Shown in pieces: positions 1 through 14,182 of a stretch of DNA of 64,000 bases. Within the stretch, counting starts at the first letter, position 1, and each line of letters opens with the position of its first letter. A program made the translations under genes and the position numbers. Source of the stretch: Epiperipatus broadwayi (taxonomy: Eukaryota > Onychophora > Udeonychophora > Euonychophora > Peripatidae). Under the pieces are notes generated by a model, which saw only the letters and a program-made list of their open reading frames with translations, was not told where the DNA came from and ran no database searches. Location of the stretch: NCBI GenBank assembly GCA_028023455.1, contig JAQFVV010000003.1, positions 1,388,001 to 1,452,000 on the forward strand, read 5' to 3'.

Positions 1-3000
1 TATACAAATGGAAGCTGTTTTTAGGCACATTTAATTTAAATATATATATTTATATTTTACTTTATGTGTTGTGGATGTATTTTTTACTAAGTACACTTTG
101 TATGTGACATCTTGTTGCACCTCTTAATATGCTCACAGTGGAGACTACCCCCATACACTTAATTCAGGTACAACTATATTTTATTAGAACTGGAACACAA
201 GGGTCCAGACTATATTGTATTCAGCCTATCCAAGTTCCTGAACTAAAAATGTTCATATTTTAAATGCACCAAACCTTCCGGTCCTAGGATACCCTGCATT
301 TTGATATGAAATCCCATGAATAATTGCCTATTTGCACCATGAATTTATCTCTTAATTTTTTAGCCCATGCCATAGCAAATATATGTGAACCTTAGGCAAC
401 CAGTTCTTTCCTCCTATACTTAATGATTCTTCAGCATTAGTCTGAAACCAAATCTTGATTATTAGACAAAATCTGCATCATTTTTGAGCTTGATTATACA
501 CTCATATCTTATATATGTAAGAGAAGCCACTTTAGTGTTATAATCGCTGTTTTATCCTAGGCTAGCATGTTCACTTATAAAATAACAAACCATGATATTA
601 ATGTAGAATGCTAGAATATTAAATGTATAGGCATAATTTATTAACTGCATACCCATACTTATTTTTAGATATATGATGATAATTACTGTAATTCTATTAA
701 ATCTCATCTGCTATTCAACAACTACATGCGTTTGATGCCACATCTTAAACCTATATAATTATTGAGTATTTATTGATTAATTCGAATTATTAATAAATCA
801 TTTTAAATTTAATTCATTTCATATCATTTTTGCTCATAGACTAAATCCAATCAATTTCAATTCATTTATTACCTCACATATATATAATATGCATTATAGT
901 TTTAAGGGTTAACTTTATATTTAGTTAATTAGCATGTGATTTAGTCCAGTCAACCCTTTAATTTGCCATTTTGGGTAGTCAGTTCTGGAGTCTTACTTTT
1001 CTCCCTGTTCAGTGCCGGCTTGCAGATTAAATATCATCATCATAAATCTTCAAGAAAACACTAGAAATATTAGTGTTTAAGAGCTATTGAAATTTAGTAC
1101 ATATAGTAGATAAGATACTTTTAAAAAATGAGCATCATTTTTTTTTTGTGAATATAAATTGGAATAACTTTTTAATGCATCTATAGGCTTAATTTTGGAG
1201 CATACTAATCTATGATCCATCCAACAATTTCCACTTGTGAGTACTTATTAATATGAGCTTTTATTCTGATTCCTAATTATAATGTAATCTGTTAAATGCA
1301 ATTGTTTCAGTGTGAATCCATTCATATCCTTCATAATGGGTTTTCTACCTAAACAAAATGTTTGTGATAATCATTTCATATGTACAGGAATCTAATAACA
1401 ACAGACCATTTGAAAACAGCATTTATACTATTAGTTTCTGACATTTTTAGGGCAAAATCTTCTTTTTGTACTAATATATGCATTAAAGTCTTCAAAAAGA
1501 AAATTGTGATTTTTTTAAATATCATAATCTGTCTTGCAAGGAATTAAAACTTTTTTTCACTGAATTTCTGAATCTAAAATTAAAACATACCTACTAATAA
1601 AATGATTAATAGTATCAGTGATTTTAATGTTGTTAGCCTTTTTTGATACAACAAGGATATAGAAGGTAATAATTAGACTTTATAGCAAATTCAACAGTTT
1701 CCTTTTGCTGACTGATCTGCCCTTTCAAAAACTCTTATAGACATCATCTGTTTTATTGAACTTCTTTCCCCTGAAGCCCAGTTTCATTAAAAGTAATTTT
1801 ATTGATCAATCTTAATTCTTGATAGCTCCATAGCCACTAGTGGAATTCTGTGCTCTGGTCTTGAAGAGTTTCTATCAAATAAAGTCCTCATCTCCCAGAT
1901 ATCTATATTTAGAAAACAAAATAGATATATAATACATATCTTCAGTACTACCACTGTTTTCTGCTTTATCACAACTTTTTGATATTATTTGTATCAATGT
2001 AAATAATAATTTTTTAGGCATGACAACCTAACTAGACTGTGTGAAAGTGAGACAGGCTATTTTATATGACATTTTCTAGATTCATCCACTTCCATCATCA
2101 GAAGGGTATCCTAAATTGGGACACAATAAACTCATTAGTTATTATAGTACCTTGAACAGATGCCATATTTGGCAATCTGCTAAGCCTGTTCTTTCATTGC
2201 TTTCTTTCTTCTCAAAGTCTTTCTTTCACATATGTATAATTAAAGAATAAAAAATATGATAGCACAAACACACAATTCTTTTGTCACAATCACTATTGGA
2301 AGATAACTGGTGGTATGAGAGTCTCATGATGACTGAGTTCTACAATAACTTGAATTACTGAAACAGAGAAAGTCAGAATAGATTGTTTGTATTTGAAATA
2401 GTACCTAACTTTTGAGAAACTGATATCCCATCCTACAAGGCAGCAGGAAACACTTTACTATTTGTTATTTTCAGTTGACTTTTGTATCTGAATATCATCT
2501 ACTATTCACTTGTTGTGAAGCCCATGGGTAGACTGAGCATAACACCCAACAAATTAAATGGGTTTACTTGGTTCATATGAAGTGGCAATACCTTTATTTT
2601 TATGAAGTAAAAAGAAAACAAATACCGATGGTGGTAATCAAAAGAAATAGTTTTCATTTGAACTTTTCTTTTAATTGGTTGTTGTTTCAAAGGACAATAT
2701 TATTTGGAATCATATGCCATATTGTATATATATATATAATTATATTCAAATTTTATAAATATCTAAAAAAACAGGGTTGATTACTCCAATCAATATGTAT
2801 AGCACAAAATTAAACCTAAAGCTACATTTGATAAAAATTATATGCATCCAAAATGTTTACTGATCATCAGTATTGACATAGAATTTGTTTTATTCTAAAA
2901 CTAATCTCAGAATTTCAGGAAATTTATAAATTGTTTTGTGGAATTCTAAAACTCTTGAGAAATCATTGGGTATATAGTCAATTGCATAATATTTAAGAGT

Positions 3001-3074
3001 GATGATCAGGAAATTTTTTGAATACTTGCAATTTGTAATGCTGCAAATACAGATTTTGTGAATAATCATTGATT

Positions 3075-3110
<36 letters not shown>

Positions 3111-6100
3111 GGAAATAATTGCAAGGGATTATGGTTTTGTTTTGTTGGTTATAAGTAAATAAGTAACATCAATAGAAATTATATAACAGCAAATGTTTTA
3201 TTTAATATAATATAGGGTTTTGGCAACATAGTGAAGCTGCATATTTACTATTTCAATTACATATCACTCAAAAAAGAAAATGCAAATTAACAAATATAAA
3301 TGTAAAAATAAGCAAACAAGACAAACAGCAAAATTTATAAATTTAATATATTTTACGATATGTTAGCTTGTTTAATTAAAAAAAAGGTAAAATGCATTAA
3401 TTTAATAAAATTTTGCAATATGGAAGTAGAGATGATGATCATGTTCTTAAATACAATTTAATTACAACTCTCTCTAATATTTAATTGTGATTAAAGTCAG
3501 AAATTTTGCTTTTCATTTTTTATTTAAAAATAAAAAGATAGTCCATTAAGTTTTATTTTATAAGAGAATGTGAACGAATAAATATAGACTCAGTTAAATA
3601 TATGAAAATTTACTCTTTTTACATTTTTTAAAAATTTTGTTTATATTATAATCTCAATTTATATATGTATGAGAGTTGAAAAATACTCTATACTCGCAAT
3701 CCAATAATCATTATGTATTTTATTATAATGAAAATTAATCAATAAAATGTGAGCTATTATTATACATGATGTATGCAAGGTGAGTTTGAAACAAAATATA
3801 GTAGATATCATGACTCTGTATGTATATATTTTCTCATTATAAATAATGCTCTATAAATATTATTATTATATGTTATCTATAAAATTTTGCTCAAAGAAAT
3901 TATTTTATATATTAAATAATATATTTGTATATAACCACGTATGGTGTTATATATATATCATTAAAAGCCAATCATCACTTAGACAATCCTAATATTAATT
4001 ACAATCAACAATTTTATATGTATATTGTAATAATATGATTTAATCCAATGTTGGATTCAAATCACAAAGATCTCAACGAAGTTTAAATACAATTTTTAAA
4101 AAACTCTAAGAAAAATAGTTTGAAAATAAATAAAATAATTAGGAATCTAAAATAAAACAATTATTATGTATGATTATATAATTAATAAGGAGTGCTTGAT
4201 TTTAAAATCTATAAAATGTTTGTAAAGTTAATAATACTGAAAATTTATGAATATGCAAGTTGTTATTAGGTAAAACATAATTTATTTTTTTGTTTTTAAT
4301 TTTTTAACCCATGGATATGTTAGATTTAATAGTTTAATATTTATCTACAAAATAGAAAATGTATAATTACATTTACATAAATTAAATATGAAATTAAAGA
4401 ATTTATAGCTATATTTAAAAAAAAAAGAATCGGAAAGGATATATTGCTAACTTCATTTTATGTATACATGAAATTATTTTTAAAAAAAATGCCAGTTGAA
4501 AAAAAAAAAGATTTTATATTGTTGCCAATTTATTTCTAAATGGGCTGTAAGAAAAGCACAGAAATAATAACAACTATTATTAGTGTAAAAAAACAACTTT
4601 TCAGATGTAAAAAGCTGCTGCTCAAGGAATGGGCATGCATGTTTTGTCAACATCAGGAAGGCTATATATATATATATGTGTGTGATTAAGAATGATATAA
4701 TTCATTCACTTTCATTCACATATTTGTATGCACTTATTATTTTATATACCCAGATAATACGTGGAATTCTGAATGTAATTATTGTATAGCATAAAGATAG
4801 AGTTAGAGAAAAGAAATTATCACACCCCAATAATAACTAACTGTATAAAGAAATTATGTAGCTATAAAGTACGTTTGATGCTGATTTTATTGTGGTAATA
4901 ATGGAAAATTTTTCTACAAAGATGACTTAATAGTATATATATGCTAAGTACTTCCAGAAATGAACTATTCATGATTTCAAAGTGTAATTTTTCAACAGTG
5001 AAATGATGTTCAACAGTGAAATGATGTCATGCTCTGTTTGTAGTTAGTAGCCCAAACTTGATTAAAAATTTAGACTTTGCACCTCTATTGATATCACAAT
5101 TAAAGTTTATTCTTCTAGCTTCCTAAAATTAAGCAGAAAACTGCTGAAGACTCAAAATTGGAAATTAATTATCAGACTAGTTGATAAATAAATCAAAGTA
5201 TAGTATGAAGGAATATTAAAAGACTGTTATTCAAAAGTCAAATCTATTTTAAGCTTACTAATTATTTAAACCATAATAAGAGACTTTTGATGTATATAAT
5301 AATAAGTGTAAATAACAGCCTGAACTATTTTATTATCTTTTTTTTTTTACTTAGTAGATTATTTTATATTGATTTGATCTTTTGGAATTGCCTTTATATT
5401 CTGTTTTTTGGAGGTGGAGTATGAGTGAATGCTTTGCTTCTTTGAATTATTATGAAAAGTATATATATATGATAACAATGTTAATATGCAAAGAATTGGA
5501 TGTTCAGCAAGATGTGACAGGTTAAATGGTTTATTACAGGATAGATATTGTAGCCTCTTATGATTTTTTTTCTCTTTAGTTAAAAAACTAGGTGGATATC
5601 CTTTAAGGTTATATTATGTCTATGTGAATATTACCATGGATTTTATTTATTAATTATTTTAACAAATTATTTTTATTATTAAAAACTAAGTTTGATATTC
5701 ACACACTATTCTTATTTAAATTTTATTTCATTTCCATGGCGTATTTGAATAGCTTGTTTGGGATTTTGAATGTATTCATGTTCTAGGCTTAGAATATATC
5801 AGAATATTAATGTAGAAGAAATTAAGATATCATGACATGAGGAAATTATTTATTGTTGAAAACTGTAATGAAAGTGATGTTCAAAAAATCTATCCAGTGC
5901 ATTTTAATTACAAATAAAGTTAGTAGATGATGAGATTCAATCTGATGTTTACATGGATGGATGTAAATTAATGATGATCAGGATATTTCTTTTGGATTTC
6001 TTCAATGCGACTACAAAATGAAAAAAATGTGGTTTGAAAATTATCATTCTAATAAATTACTTGAGAAAAGTTACATAAGTTAAAAAATAATATGTATATA

Positions 6101-6410
6101 TATATTAATGAAGAGTTGTTTTTATAAAGTATTTCAATATTTGAAATGTGATCAGAAATCAAGTATACATAATTAAATATAACAATTTCCCCTTAATCTG
6201 TATCTTTAGAGTTGATTATTATCATCTATATTTATAAATCTATTAAAGCCTTAGGTAATTGTCTTTATGGTGTTAATAAATTACATATTTAAAGGTATAT
6301 ATTTTTAGAATTTCTTTCTTCATATATTGCTTATATTTATTGCTCTAATATGCTGTACCAATGTTTATGTATTATCTCCATGTTTTTTACAGTTCATAAA
6401 TGATATCCAT

Positions 6411-6412
<2 letters not shown>
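1..6412. other. AT-rich non-coding stretch
   Basis: No gene or recognisable mobile element was found here. The stretch is low-complexity AT-rich DNA with an (AT)n tract near 3080-3105 and an 18-bp exact tandem duplication at 4991-5026. The short open frames at 2502-2780 on both strands have a composition expected of random AT-rich DNA and no domain I recognise. If the PKA gene downstream runs through this window, this could be intronic, but nothing in the sequence shows it. Confidence 0.5.
4991..5026 (+). repeat. 18-bp tandem duplication
   Basis: Two exact adjacent copies of an 18-bp unit (ttcaacagtgaaatgatg) lie head to tail. No function is suggested. Confidence 0.9.

Positions 6413-6472
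<60 letters not shown>
6413..6472. repeat. (AT)n microsatellite
   Basis: About 60 bp of alternating A and T with one interruption. It directly abuts the possible solo LTR that begins at 6473 and would be its insertion target. Confidence 0.9.
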
Positions 6473-6475
<3 letters not shown>

Positions 6476-9400
6476 AATGGGATGGGGTGGGTGATTTAGG
6501 GAGAGTAAATTAAAAAGATTTTTGAACTGGGTGATGGCAAATCACATCACTCCCAGTCCATTTAAAATGAAATAATTACAAAAAGTATATCGGTAATAAA
6601 ATGAGATTAGAAAATCTCTGGGAACATTGAGAACATTGAGAGATCAATCAGTCACTCAGAAGAGCAACTAAAAGCATAATTATAAATTCAACCAGCATTA
6701 TAATAAGTCAAAGTAAGTATAAGTAAATATTAAGAGAACCATCCATCATCATCATTGATGGGAATAAATAAATCAGTACAATAAATCAACAGTCCATCTT
6801 GTGGCTGGATTTGAACAATAAACTATATAAATCAACAGTCAACCTTGTGATTGGATCGGAAAATGGGTTTTCTTTAGACCAGGCTAACTACTGAGTCTTT
6901 GCCAGCTTGGGCAATTATTTAAACATAACTTGGCTGCACCAGCTTAGTGCCTATCCATTAGAATACATAACTAGAAAATCTAAACAATAATGCTGGGACA
7001 TTAAAACATGCTGATTATCATCAATGCTCAGGCCACTTGTACTGGCCAACTAATAAGACTAAAGTAAAATAAAAAATAATAGTGCATGGGCTTTAAAGAG
7101 TATCCTCTTTTCCGCCAACCAGGATGATTATTGATCATCTCTGGATGCCCAAAGCACTAAACACATCCCCATTTATCCGTGACTGAAATCTAGCTCAGAG
7201 AGCATGGGCTCTATTACTGTATGTGAACAAGAGATGATGGAATACAATTTTAACAATTAAATATAAGTTTATTAATAACAAAAAAAAATGATTAAGGTCT
7301 TATAGGGTTCTGATTTTGAAAAGTACACAATAATACAGTCATCACTCTGTAATTTATAAGATTACTACAAAATTCAAGTTTTCACATTAATTTACATAAT
7401 TCCTATTCAAAATTTAAATTGTTACATTGATTTACAAAATTAAAATTTACAATCCAAGTTATTACTATGGTTTACATATATAGGTGCACAGACGCACAAT
7501 TTATAATATACAATTAATCTATTTCAATTGACATTCAATAACAACAAAAAATGATTAAAATTTACATATGTGTTATAATTGATAATGTATGCACCTATAC
7601 ATATGTGTGCGTGCGTGAAATAACCTATTTGACTTACTGCAAAATAATTATCCAAATCTTAAATTATATATAAATATAATAAATGATTAAAGTTTCAGTT
7701 AAATGAAATACATTTACATAGTAGGTTTACTGAAACGCATATATACCTAATTTGCACAGACGTGCGATATATTAATTTATCTACATAACATTAGTATTTA
7801 TTACAATAAAATTATTACAGATTATTCTCGCAATTTTATTCTCTTTGCTGAATAGTCTTTTTCTTGAAACAAGCACTATCAAATTTTTGACAGATGATTG
7901 TTGATTGATTTAAAATGTCTTTCTTTTTTTTTTTTTTGATAAACGAAATATACAATCATTTTATAGAATTAAGAAAATATAAATTTCAAAATGTCTTTCT
8001 GCTTGATTAGTTAATGCTGATGAAATAGGCAAGGTGAGAGAGGAAAAGTGAATATGTGAAGTGCAGCTCTTCATGTCATGATAAGTAGATAGTCAAGCAT
8101 GGACGAAGCACACAATGCCCCATGATGTCGCGAGAAAATACCTCATTTTTAAGCACTGCCCCTCTAAGTACCTAGACAGATCATCCACAAGAAATAGTAT
8201 CCAGAAAAAAATATCAGGCACTGAGCCAGCCCTGCTCATCTCTTGTGAGTTTTAGGGGCTTTAGAAAAGATCTATTCATGAGACAAAGGCCTATTCATGA
8301 GGCTTAAATATACACTGCTGGACTACCCTGGGAGCTCGATATCTAGATCTAGACAGTGCTGAGCATATACTTCGGAGCACCATAAACACATTGCATTCAT
8401 ACAGCCCTGCTCAACCATACACCCACCATAAACATAAAAAGTACAAATTCATGCATCACTTTCAAAATGTAATTTTACTAAAGAAATTATTTAAGTTTGT
8501 TATCATATATAACTTTACTCACCACAGCTGTACATATTTTTATCTGTTCTTCTCTGCCTTTAGATAGTCAGCATCTATATAATTATTTGTTTAGCAAGCT
8601 GGTTCTTTTGGTCCATTAGAAAAATATAATCCATGTTTGTTGTCATCATCAGATAAAAGTATGCAATCAATGCAAAATCTTGATTTGTAGTTGGTCTCTG
8701 CTCTATCTAGGATTATTCCAGGCAATCAGCTATCTTGGTTTGATAGAATTTTAGGCAAGTGACCATCCTCCATGTTTAAGGCTATGAATTTCTACAGAAA
8801 AAAGTGGGTCATTTTCTCTAGGTGAATTCAAACTCCTGCTAAGGAAAACAGTCTATGATCTTGCCTTCAGCAACCTCAGTTTATGGTAACTATTTTGCCA
8901 ACTCTCTACTACAGCTAACAACAAACTACAGCTATCCATTTTGGTTAGCTAATTTCTGCCACTTATTCAAAAAGTTTTAGTAGCCAAGCTGTTCTGTTCA
9001 GCTCTCACAAAAAACTACAATCCAAACTGCTCTCTTCAAAAATCATTACCCAGACTGAAGCTAGTTTGATATCAGCCCTTTTTATAAAATTATCTGAGGT
9101 GATAACAACACCTTCATTGAAAACAAAGTTTTTATTTTTAGCTCTCTAATCCCTTTAAAAACATATACATGTTTTTACTTAGGGATTTCTAATAGATAAA
9201 ACTCTCTGTTTAATTAATTAAAATTTCAAAAATACAATAGGGTGTTTTTAAATTTCAAAATCAGAGTAAATAATTAATAATAATGCAATATTTATATTTA
9301 TTCAGACCTTTTTAAAATATTAATTTCATAATGAAATTTTACTTTTAAGCCCAGAGTTATTTAACTCTTTATTTATTATTATTTTATTTTAGAAAATATA

Positions 9401-9517
9401 GAAAAATATTTACAAAAATGTATTCTGTGTTTATTTCTACTTTTCCTTTATTTTCCATATATATATATACACACACACTATATTATTATAGGTGTACCAT
9501 GTAACCCATCAGTTACA
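6473..9517. mobile_element. possible solo LTR or LTR-like insertion
   Basis: This 3-kb block is less AT-rich and looks compositionally different from both flanks. It begins TGTAATGGGATG directly after an (AT)n tract and ends ATCAGTTACA directly before another short (AT)n run. The TGTAA and TTACA termini are the inverted-end signature of LTRs, and the first 8 bases match the ends of the proven LTRs at 24066 and 29514. The ATAT flanks could be a target duplication but cannot be told apart from the microsatellite. There is no ORF over 60 codons. With only one copy in the window, an LTR cannot be proved; it may instead be a decayed element of another kind. Confidence 0.35.
7912..8000 (-). mobile_element. 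63-bp poly(A)-tailed retro-insert with 13-bp TSD
   Basis: The 13-mer AAAATGTCTTTCT occurs at 7912-7924 and again at 7988-8000. The 63 bp between begins with T13 (7925-7937), which is a poly(A) tail when read on the - strand. A tail plus a 13-bp target duplication is the hallmark of LINE-driven retroposition. The body is only about 50 bp and I cannot identify its source. It lies inside the possible solo LTR and so is younger than it. Confidence 0.7.
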
Positions 9518-9529
9518 ATATATATATAT

Positions 9530-12500
9530 GTTAAAATGAAGATTTGCATGGGTTAAATATTTAAAATACATATTTTGCAGGTTCATCCATGTTAAAAAAC
9601 TTTTAATATTAATATACTGATGTTTCAACTTGGTCACACAAGTCATCCACAGAGTTATGAAAGGTAGAAAGACGGTTGTAGAGGCACTACAATCACTGAT
9701 TTGAATAAAACATTAAAATTCCACCAATAGCAAAAATGTTAAATTTAGGAATGTTTTTTAAAAAAATCTTTCCATATAGGAGGAAGTTTGCATGCATCAT
9801 ATATTGTAAAACATGGCCTTGCATTAATCAAAATCTGAAATTTTCAAATCAGTTTACATCCAACATGTTATCAGTCATATCAATTCTTCTATTTTATAGC
9901 TTTACTAATGTCTAAAATTTTATTATTTTTATTTTCTATTTTATTTCCAAAGCATTGCTTTGTTTATTCAATAACTTTAATTTTAAAAATATATTTATCA
10001 TTATCCACATATCCAGGTTGGCTTCATTGTAAATCACTATACCAGAAATAAACCAATACAAGAATTGAATCCTGAAATTTCTACATTTGTTGTTATTTCT
10101 ATTTAAAAACAAAATAAATTCTACAAACTTGGAATAAACATGAAATCTTTCCTCAAATTTTTTAAAGAAATTATTGTGATTGAATGCATTTTCTAATTTT
10201 TAAAGAAATTAATGTGGGATTAGCAATCAATTTATGACTTCAGAGTTTTTTTACAATAACAAATACCATTCATCATTGCAGGAGTACAGAGATATCTAAT
10301 ATTTTATTATTCAATGAGTAGATCCTGGGAAATTTTTCAGTTTTCATTGACATCTATATATTATTCTAAACTTATTTTTTTATTTATGTCATTTTTTCAT
10401 TTCCTTCTAAAATATTATAACTATAAATGGAACAAAGACAAAAGTTTAATTAATTATTTTACTATTAAATTCCTTTCTAATATTATCCATCTTAATGATA
10501 TAAGGTTCATCAAAATTTTTGAAATAGTTCTATAATTGAGATGTTTTATTAAGATTTGTAATAAGAAATGGCAAACTATATTACTGATAATAAAGAAGTT
10601 ATATCACTTAGTCATATTACTGACTCTACTGTTTAGTTAGTCATTTGAGAGGGAACTTAACTCACCCATATCTTGTCAATATCCAGATATGTAGATAATA
10701 TCAACGTACATCTAGTTAAGTAAGGTCAAATATATATATATATATATATATAATCAAATATATATATATATATGAAAAATTCTCTCAGAGATAATTTATT
10801 TTGAACTTTATTTATGTCTGCTAGTTAATGTAACTAGAGCAGTCATTGTTAATATTTTTAAATTGTATCTTTGAGCATTACTTTTATATTTATATAAATG
10901 TGTGTGTTGTATTTAAATAATTTCTTTTCACATGAAGATTTGCTAAACAAAAATTTCTAAAATTAAAATTCTCTCAGGTGTAAATGAAAATAGTTATAAT
11001 TAATAATAGTTTCTTGTTATTTTTAAATACCCTTAACTTGAAAAAATAATTGGATTTTCTTTTGACACAGAATTCTCTTTCATATTTTCTGCCCATAGCT
11101 TCATTTCTTTGATTGAATTTTTATTTTTATAATTTAATGTTTAAAATAAATCTAAGTATTTTCTTTAATTAATAAAGCAAAATGCTTTTGATATAATTAC
11201 AAGTTGCAAAATCTTATTCTGGCAGTAGTTAAATATAGATGTGAAAACTAATGAAAATATAACTGATTAGACTAAATTAAAATTAAAATCCTTATATAAG
11301 CACTTTTTATTCACACAAAGAAAGAGAAGAATAAAGAATCTGCGTTGTATATGCATATTCATATGTTTGCCTGAATGTTTATGGCATTGTTAACAACTGA
11401 ATGTAATTGGAAAATTTAAATAAAGTTAAAAATTTTTTGTAAAGATATTCTATATTTAATGTTAGAAGATGGAAATAGTTCAACATATAAGTACTATATA
11501 TGTGTGTATTGAAATATTGTTATGCATTTATAGTGCTATAAATAAAATGTGAGTCATTATTTGATAATTATACCAATCGCCAGGAGGCTTGAAACAAAAT
11601 ATAACTGATGCTATGACTTCATTATAATTGTCTTCTTTCTAGACAGTGAATGACTTTAGGATTTGAATTTTTTATAGTTACAGTTATATTTTTAGGATTT
11701 TATTATATTAATTTATCAACTAAATCTTCTTTTATTAATTCAATTTAGATTAAATGATTTTAATTAAATAAGAATTATATTTTTGTAATTAAAAATCATT
11801 TTTAATTGAATTTGTAAGTTTAGTTTTTTATTGATTTACTAGTTAATTGCATTCGTTTTAATTATTATTATGTTTAAATGGCATCATATTGTATCTACCC
11901 CCCTTCCCGCTACAGACGGAGAATTTACTTCAGCAGCTGATATAAATAATAAGAAAATGTATTTTATCATATAATCTAATAGAGGGTTCAGCAGACATTA
12001 TATATATATACAGTGTAATAACTGAATTTCATTTCCTGAATTTTCCAAAAGCATATTTGATTTTAATATCATAAATTTTTTTAATACAATGGAAACATAT
12101 AATACAATTGTTGTTGAAAGGGAGGAGGTTATTATATTTTATTTAAAATAACAATGAGACCAAGCAAGTCACAAAAGACTGCATAGTACTTAATTATTTT
12201 TTTTGGTTGATATTATAAGTAATCAAAATTGAAGTTGAAAAAATAGTGACTAAAAGAAAGTAATTGAAATAGGAAAGATTTTTCTGTATTTTTAAAAGAA
12301 TGTTCTCTGATCAGATATCAGAAATAGAAACCGATAACGCAGAATGTAGACTGACTATTCAGAATTAAACAAAAAAAAAATTTTTTTTTTGTTCAAGGTT
12401 TTGTTTAAAAATTTCAAGAGAAAATCGGACAAATATAGTTTTAATCAGTTATTATTAGAAACTTTCTATTTTATAGTTCTGAGATAATTGAAAAAATGTG

Positions 12501-12965
12501 TTTATATTTGTATATATATATTCCAAGCAATGCGATGTCAAGAATCACTGAGCCAAATTATAGCAAATTTCAGCTGATAACTTTTGACGTTGCAAAACTA
12601 AGACATTCATTTTTTAAAATTTATTTCTATTATTTTTCGAGAAAAAAATATTTTAATTTAAAAAAAAAAAAATATAGTGACCTTCAAACGTAATGATTAA
12701 TATATTTACCTTCCATGCTACATCCATAGATTCAAAGCTATCTGAATAAATCTTTGAATTTATTTTAGATCACAATACATTAAAGATTTTTTACCTTTTT
12801 AGATAGCTCGCGTACTGTAAATGGGCATTTACTAGGCAGTAAAAGTCTCAAAAGAATTCTGGGTTTCTAAATGAGTATTGATGCACTTGACTATTAAAAA
12901 TTAAATAAAAAATACATTGGAATATTTATACATGGGTATTATTTATGCATGAGTGTTAGAGATAT
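9530..12965. other. AT-rich non-coding stretch
   Basis: No gene or classifiable repeat is visible. Microsatellite (AT)n runs occur around 10731-10752 and 10760-10772, and there is an A10/T11 tract near 12370-12390. The ORFs at 10314-10535 and 12496-12693 have only AT-driven composition and no domain. Nothing else was seen. Confidence 0.5.
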
Positions 12966-12973
12966 CATATCAT
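12966..12973 (+). repeat. hAT target-site duplication, left
   Basis: CATATCAT immediately precedes the terminal CAGGGCCGGCG. The identical octamer follows the right end at 17585-17592. Eight-base duplications are characteristic of hAT transposition. Confidence 0.95.
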
Positions 12974-14182
12974 CAGGGCCGGCGGAAGCGGGCATGCAAC
13001 GCATGCTAGGCATGCGGGCGCTGGCAGAAGGAGGCGCCATCACTGAGAGATTAGCATCTGAAAAAGAAGGCGCCATCCCTGAGAAATTAAAACTCTACTA
13101 ACAAAAATACTCACATTTGAAGAATATTATTCTCAAATGTTTATTTACAAAAATTATTGAGAGTAGATTATTGAAAATCATATGAAGTCATATTATATCT
13201 TATTAAATGACACACACAAGCAGGCCTGCACACAAGCTCTGCTTAATATTAAAAATATAAAACAATCAAATCTATTATTTATCATGAACAATAAACTAAA
13301 CATAAAGTTTATTATATTACAAATTTCATATTGTAATGTTTATATATATATATAGTACTGCTTATAGTAAACTATAAGTAACTTTCTGCTAGCAAATATA
13401 TAAATAAACACACACTAAAAGTATTATAAATTAGAACTTATGTATGTATATGCGTATATATATATTAGATCATGTACATAATTTTGAAATCGTAAGAAAC
13501 GATTACAATATTGCAAAATAAAACATTTTCTAATTTTTTATTTAAATAATAATTTGATATAAATATTCGAACGTGTATGTATACCATATATTATAAGTAT
13601 AATTCCAGTAAACTTAATATAATTTTCAGTTTACTTTTTATTTTATATATTTTAATCGTTGTCAAAAGTCTATTTTTTCTGCATACTAATTAGGTTTGCA
13701 AATTAATTACATACGTTTGCTTATGATGTTTATCGCAAATTTTAAAATCTTAGTAAGAACTTGTAAACAATAATTATAATCCCAGGAAATTTTCTATTGA
13801 AATCGCAAATCAGGCCTGGCAGGCCACCTGTGTTAATTAGAAAAATATATGATAACAAAAGAAAATCTTGCCAATGGTAAAACTAAAATGTTCAATCAAG
13901 CGTAAAAAGCTGGACACTTGAGTTATTTTAAAACCTGACCATTTTTAATGTCAATGGCTGAATATTTCCAATTTATTAGCTGCCTTTTTTAGGTAAACAA
14001 GTTAAACAACTTCTTCCCCTCCGCGTATAGAGTTTTGTATTTTGGCGCAAGAAGTAATTTGTGTTGGACATCTAAATTAGCGATATATAATCTTAAGTAT
14101 TAAGATACATGATGTAAATATATAAATTAGAGTCCGTATTTATTTATTTATTACATTTGAAAATTATTTTAAAGTGGCGTTC

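Noticed and set aside
11900-11960. Pyrimidine-rich CCCCCTTCCCGCTACAG followed by a short open stretch, like an acceptor and exon
   Set aside because: No frame matches a PKA regulatory subunit segment and no clear donor site follows.
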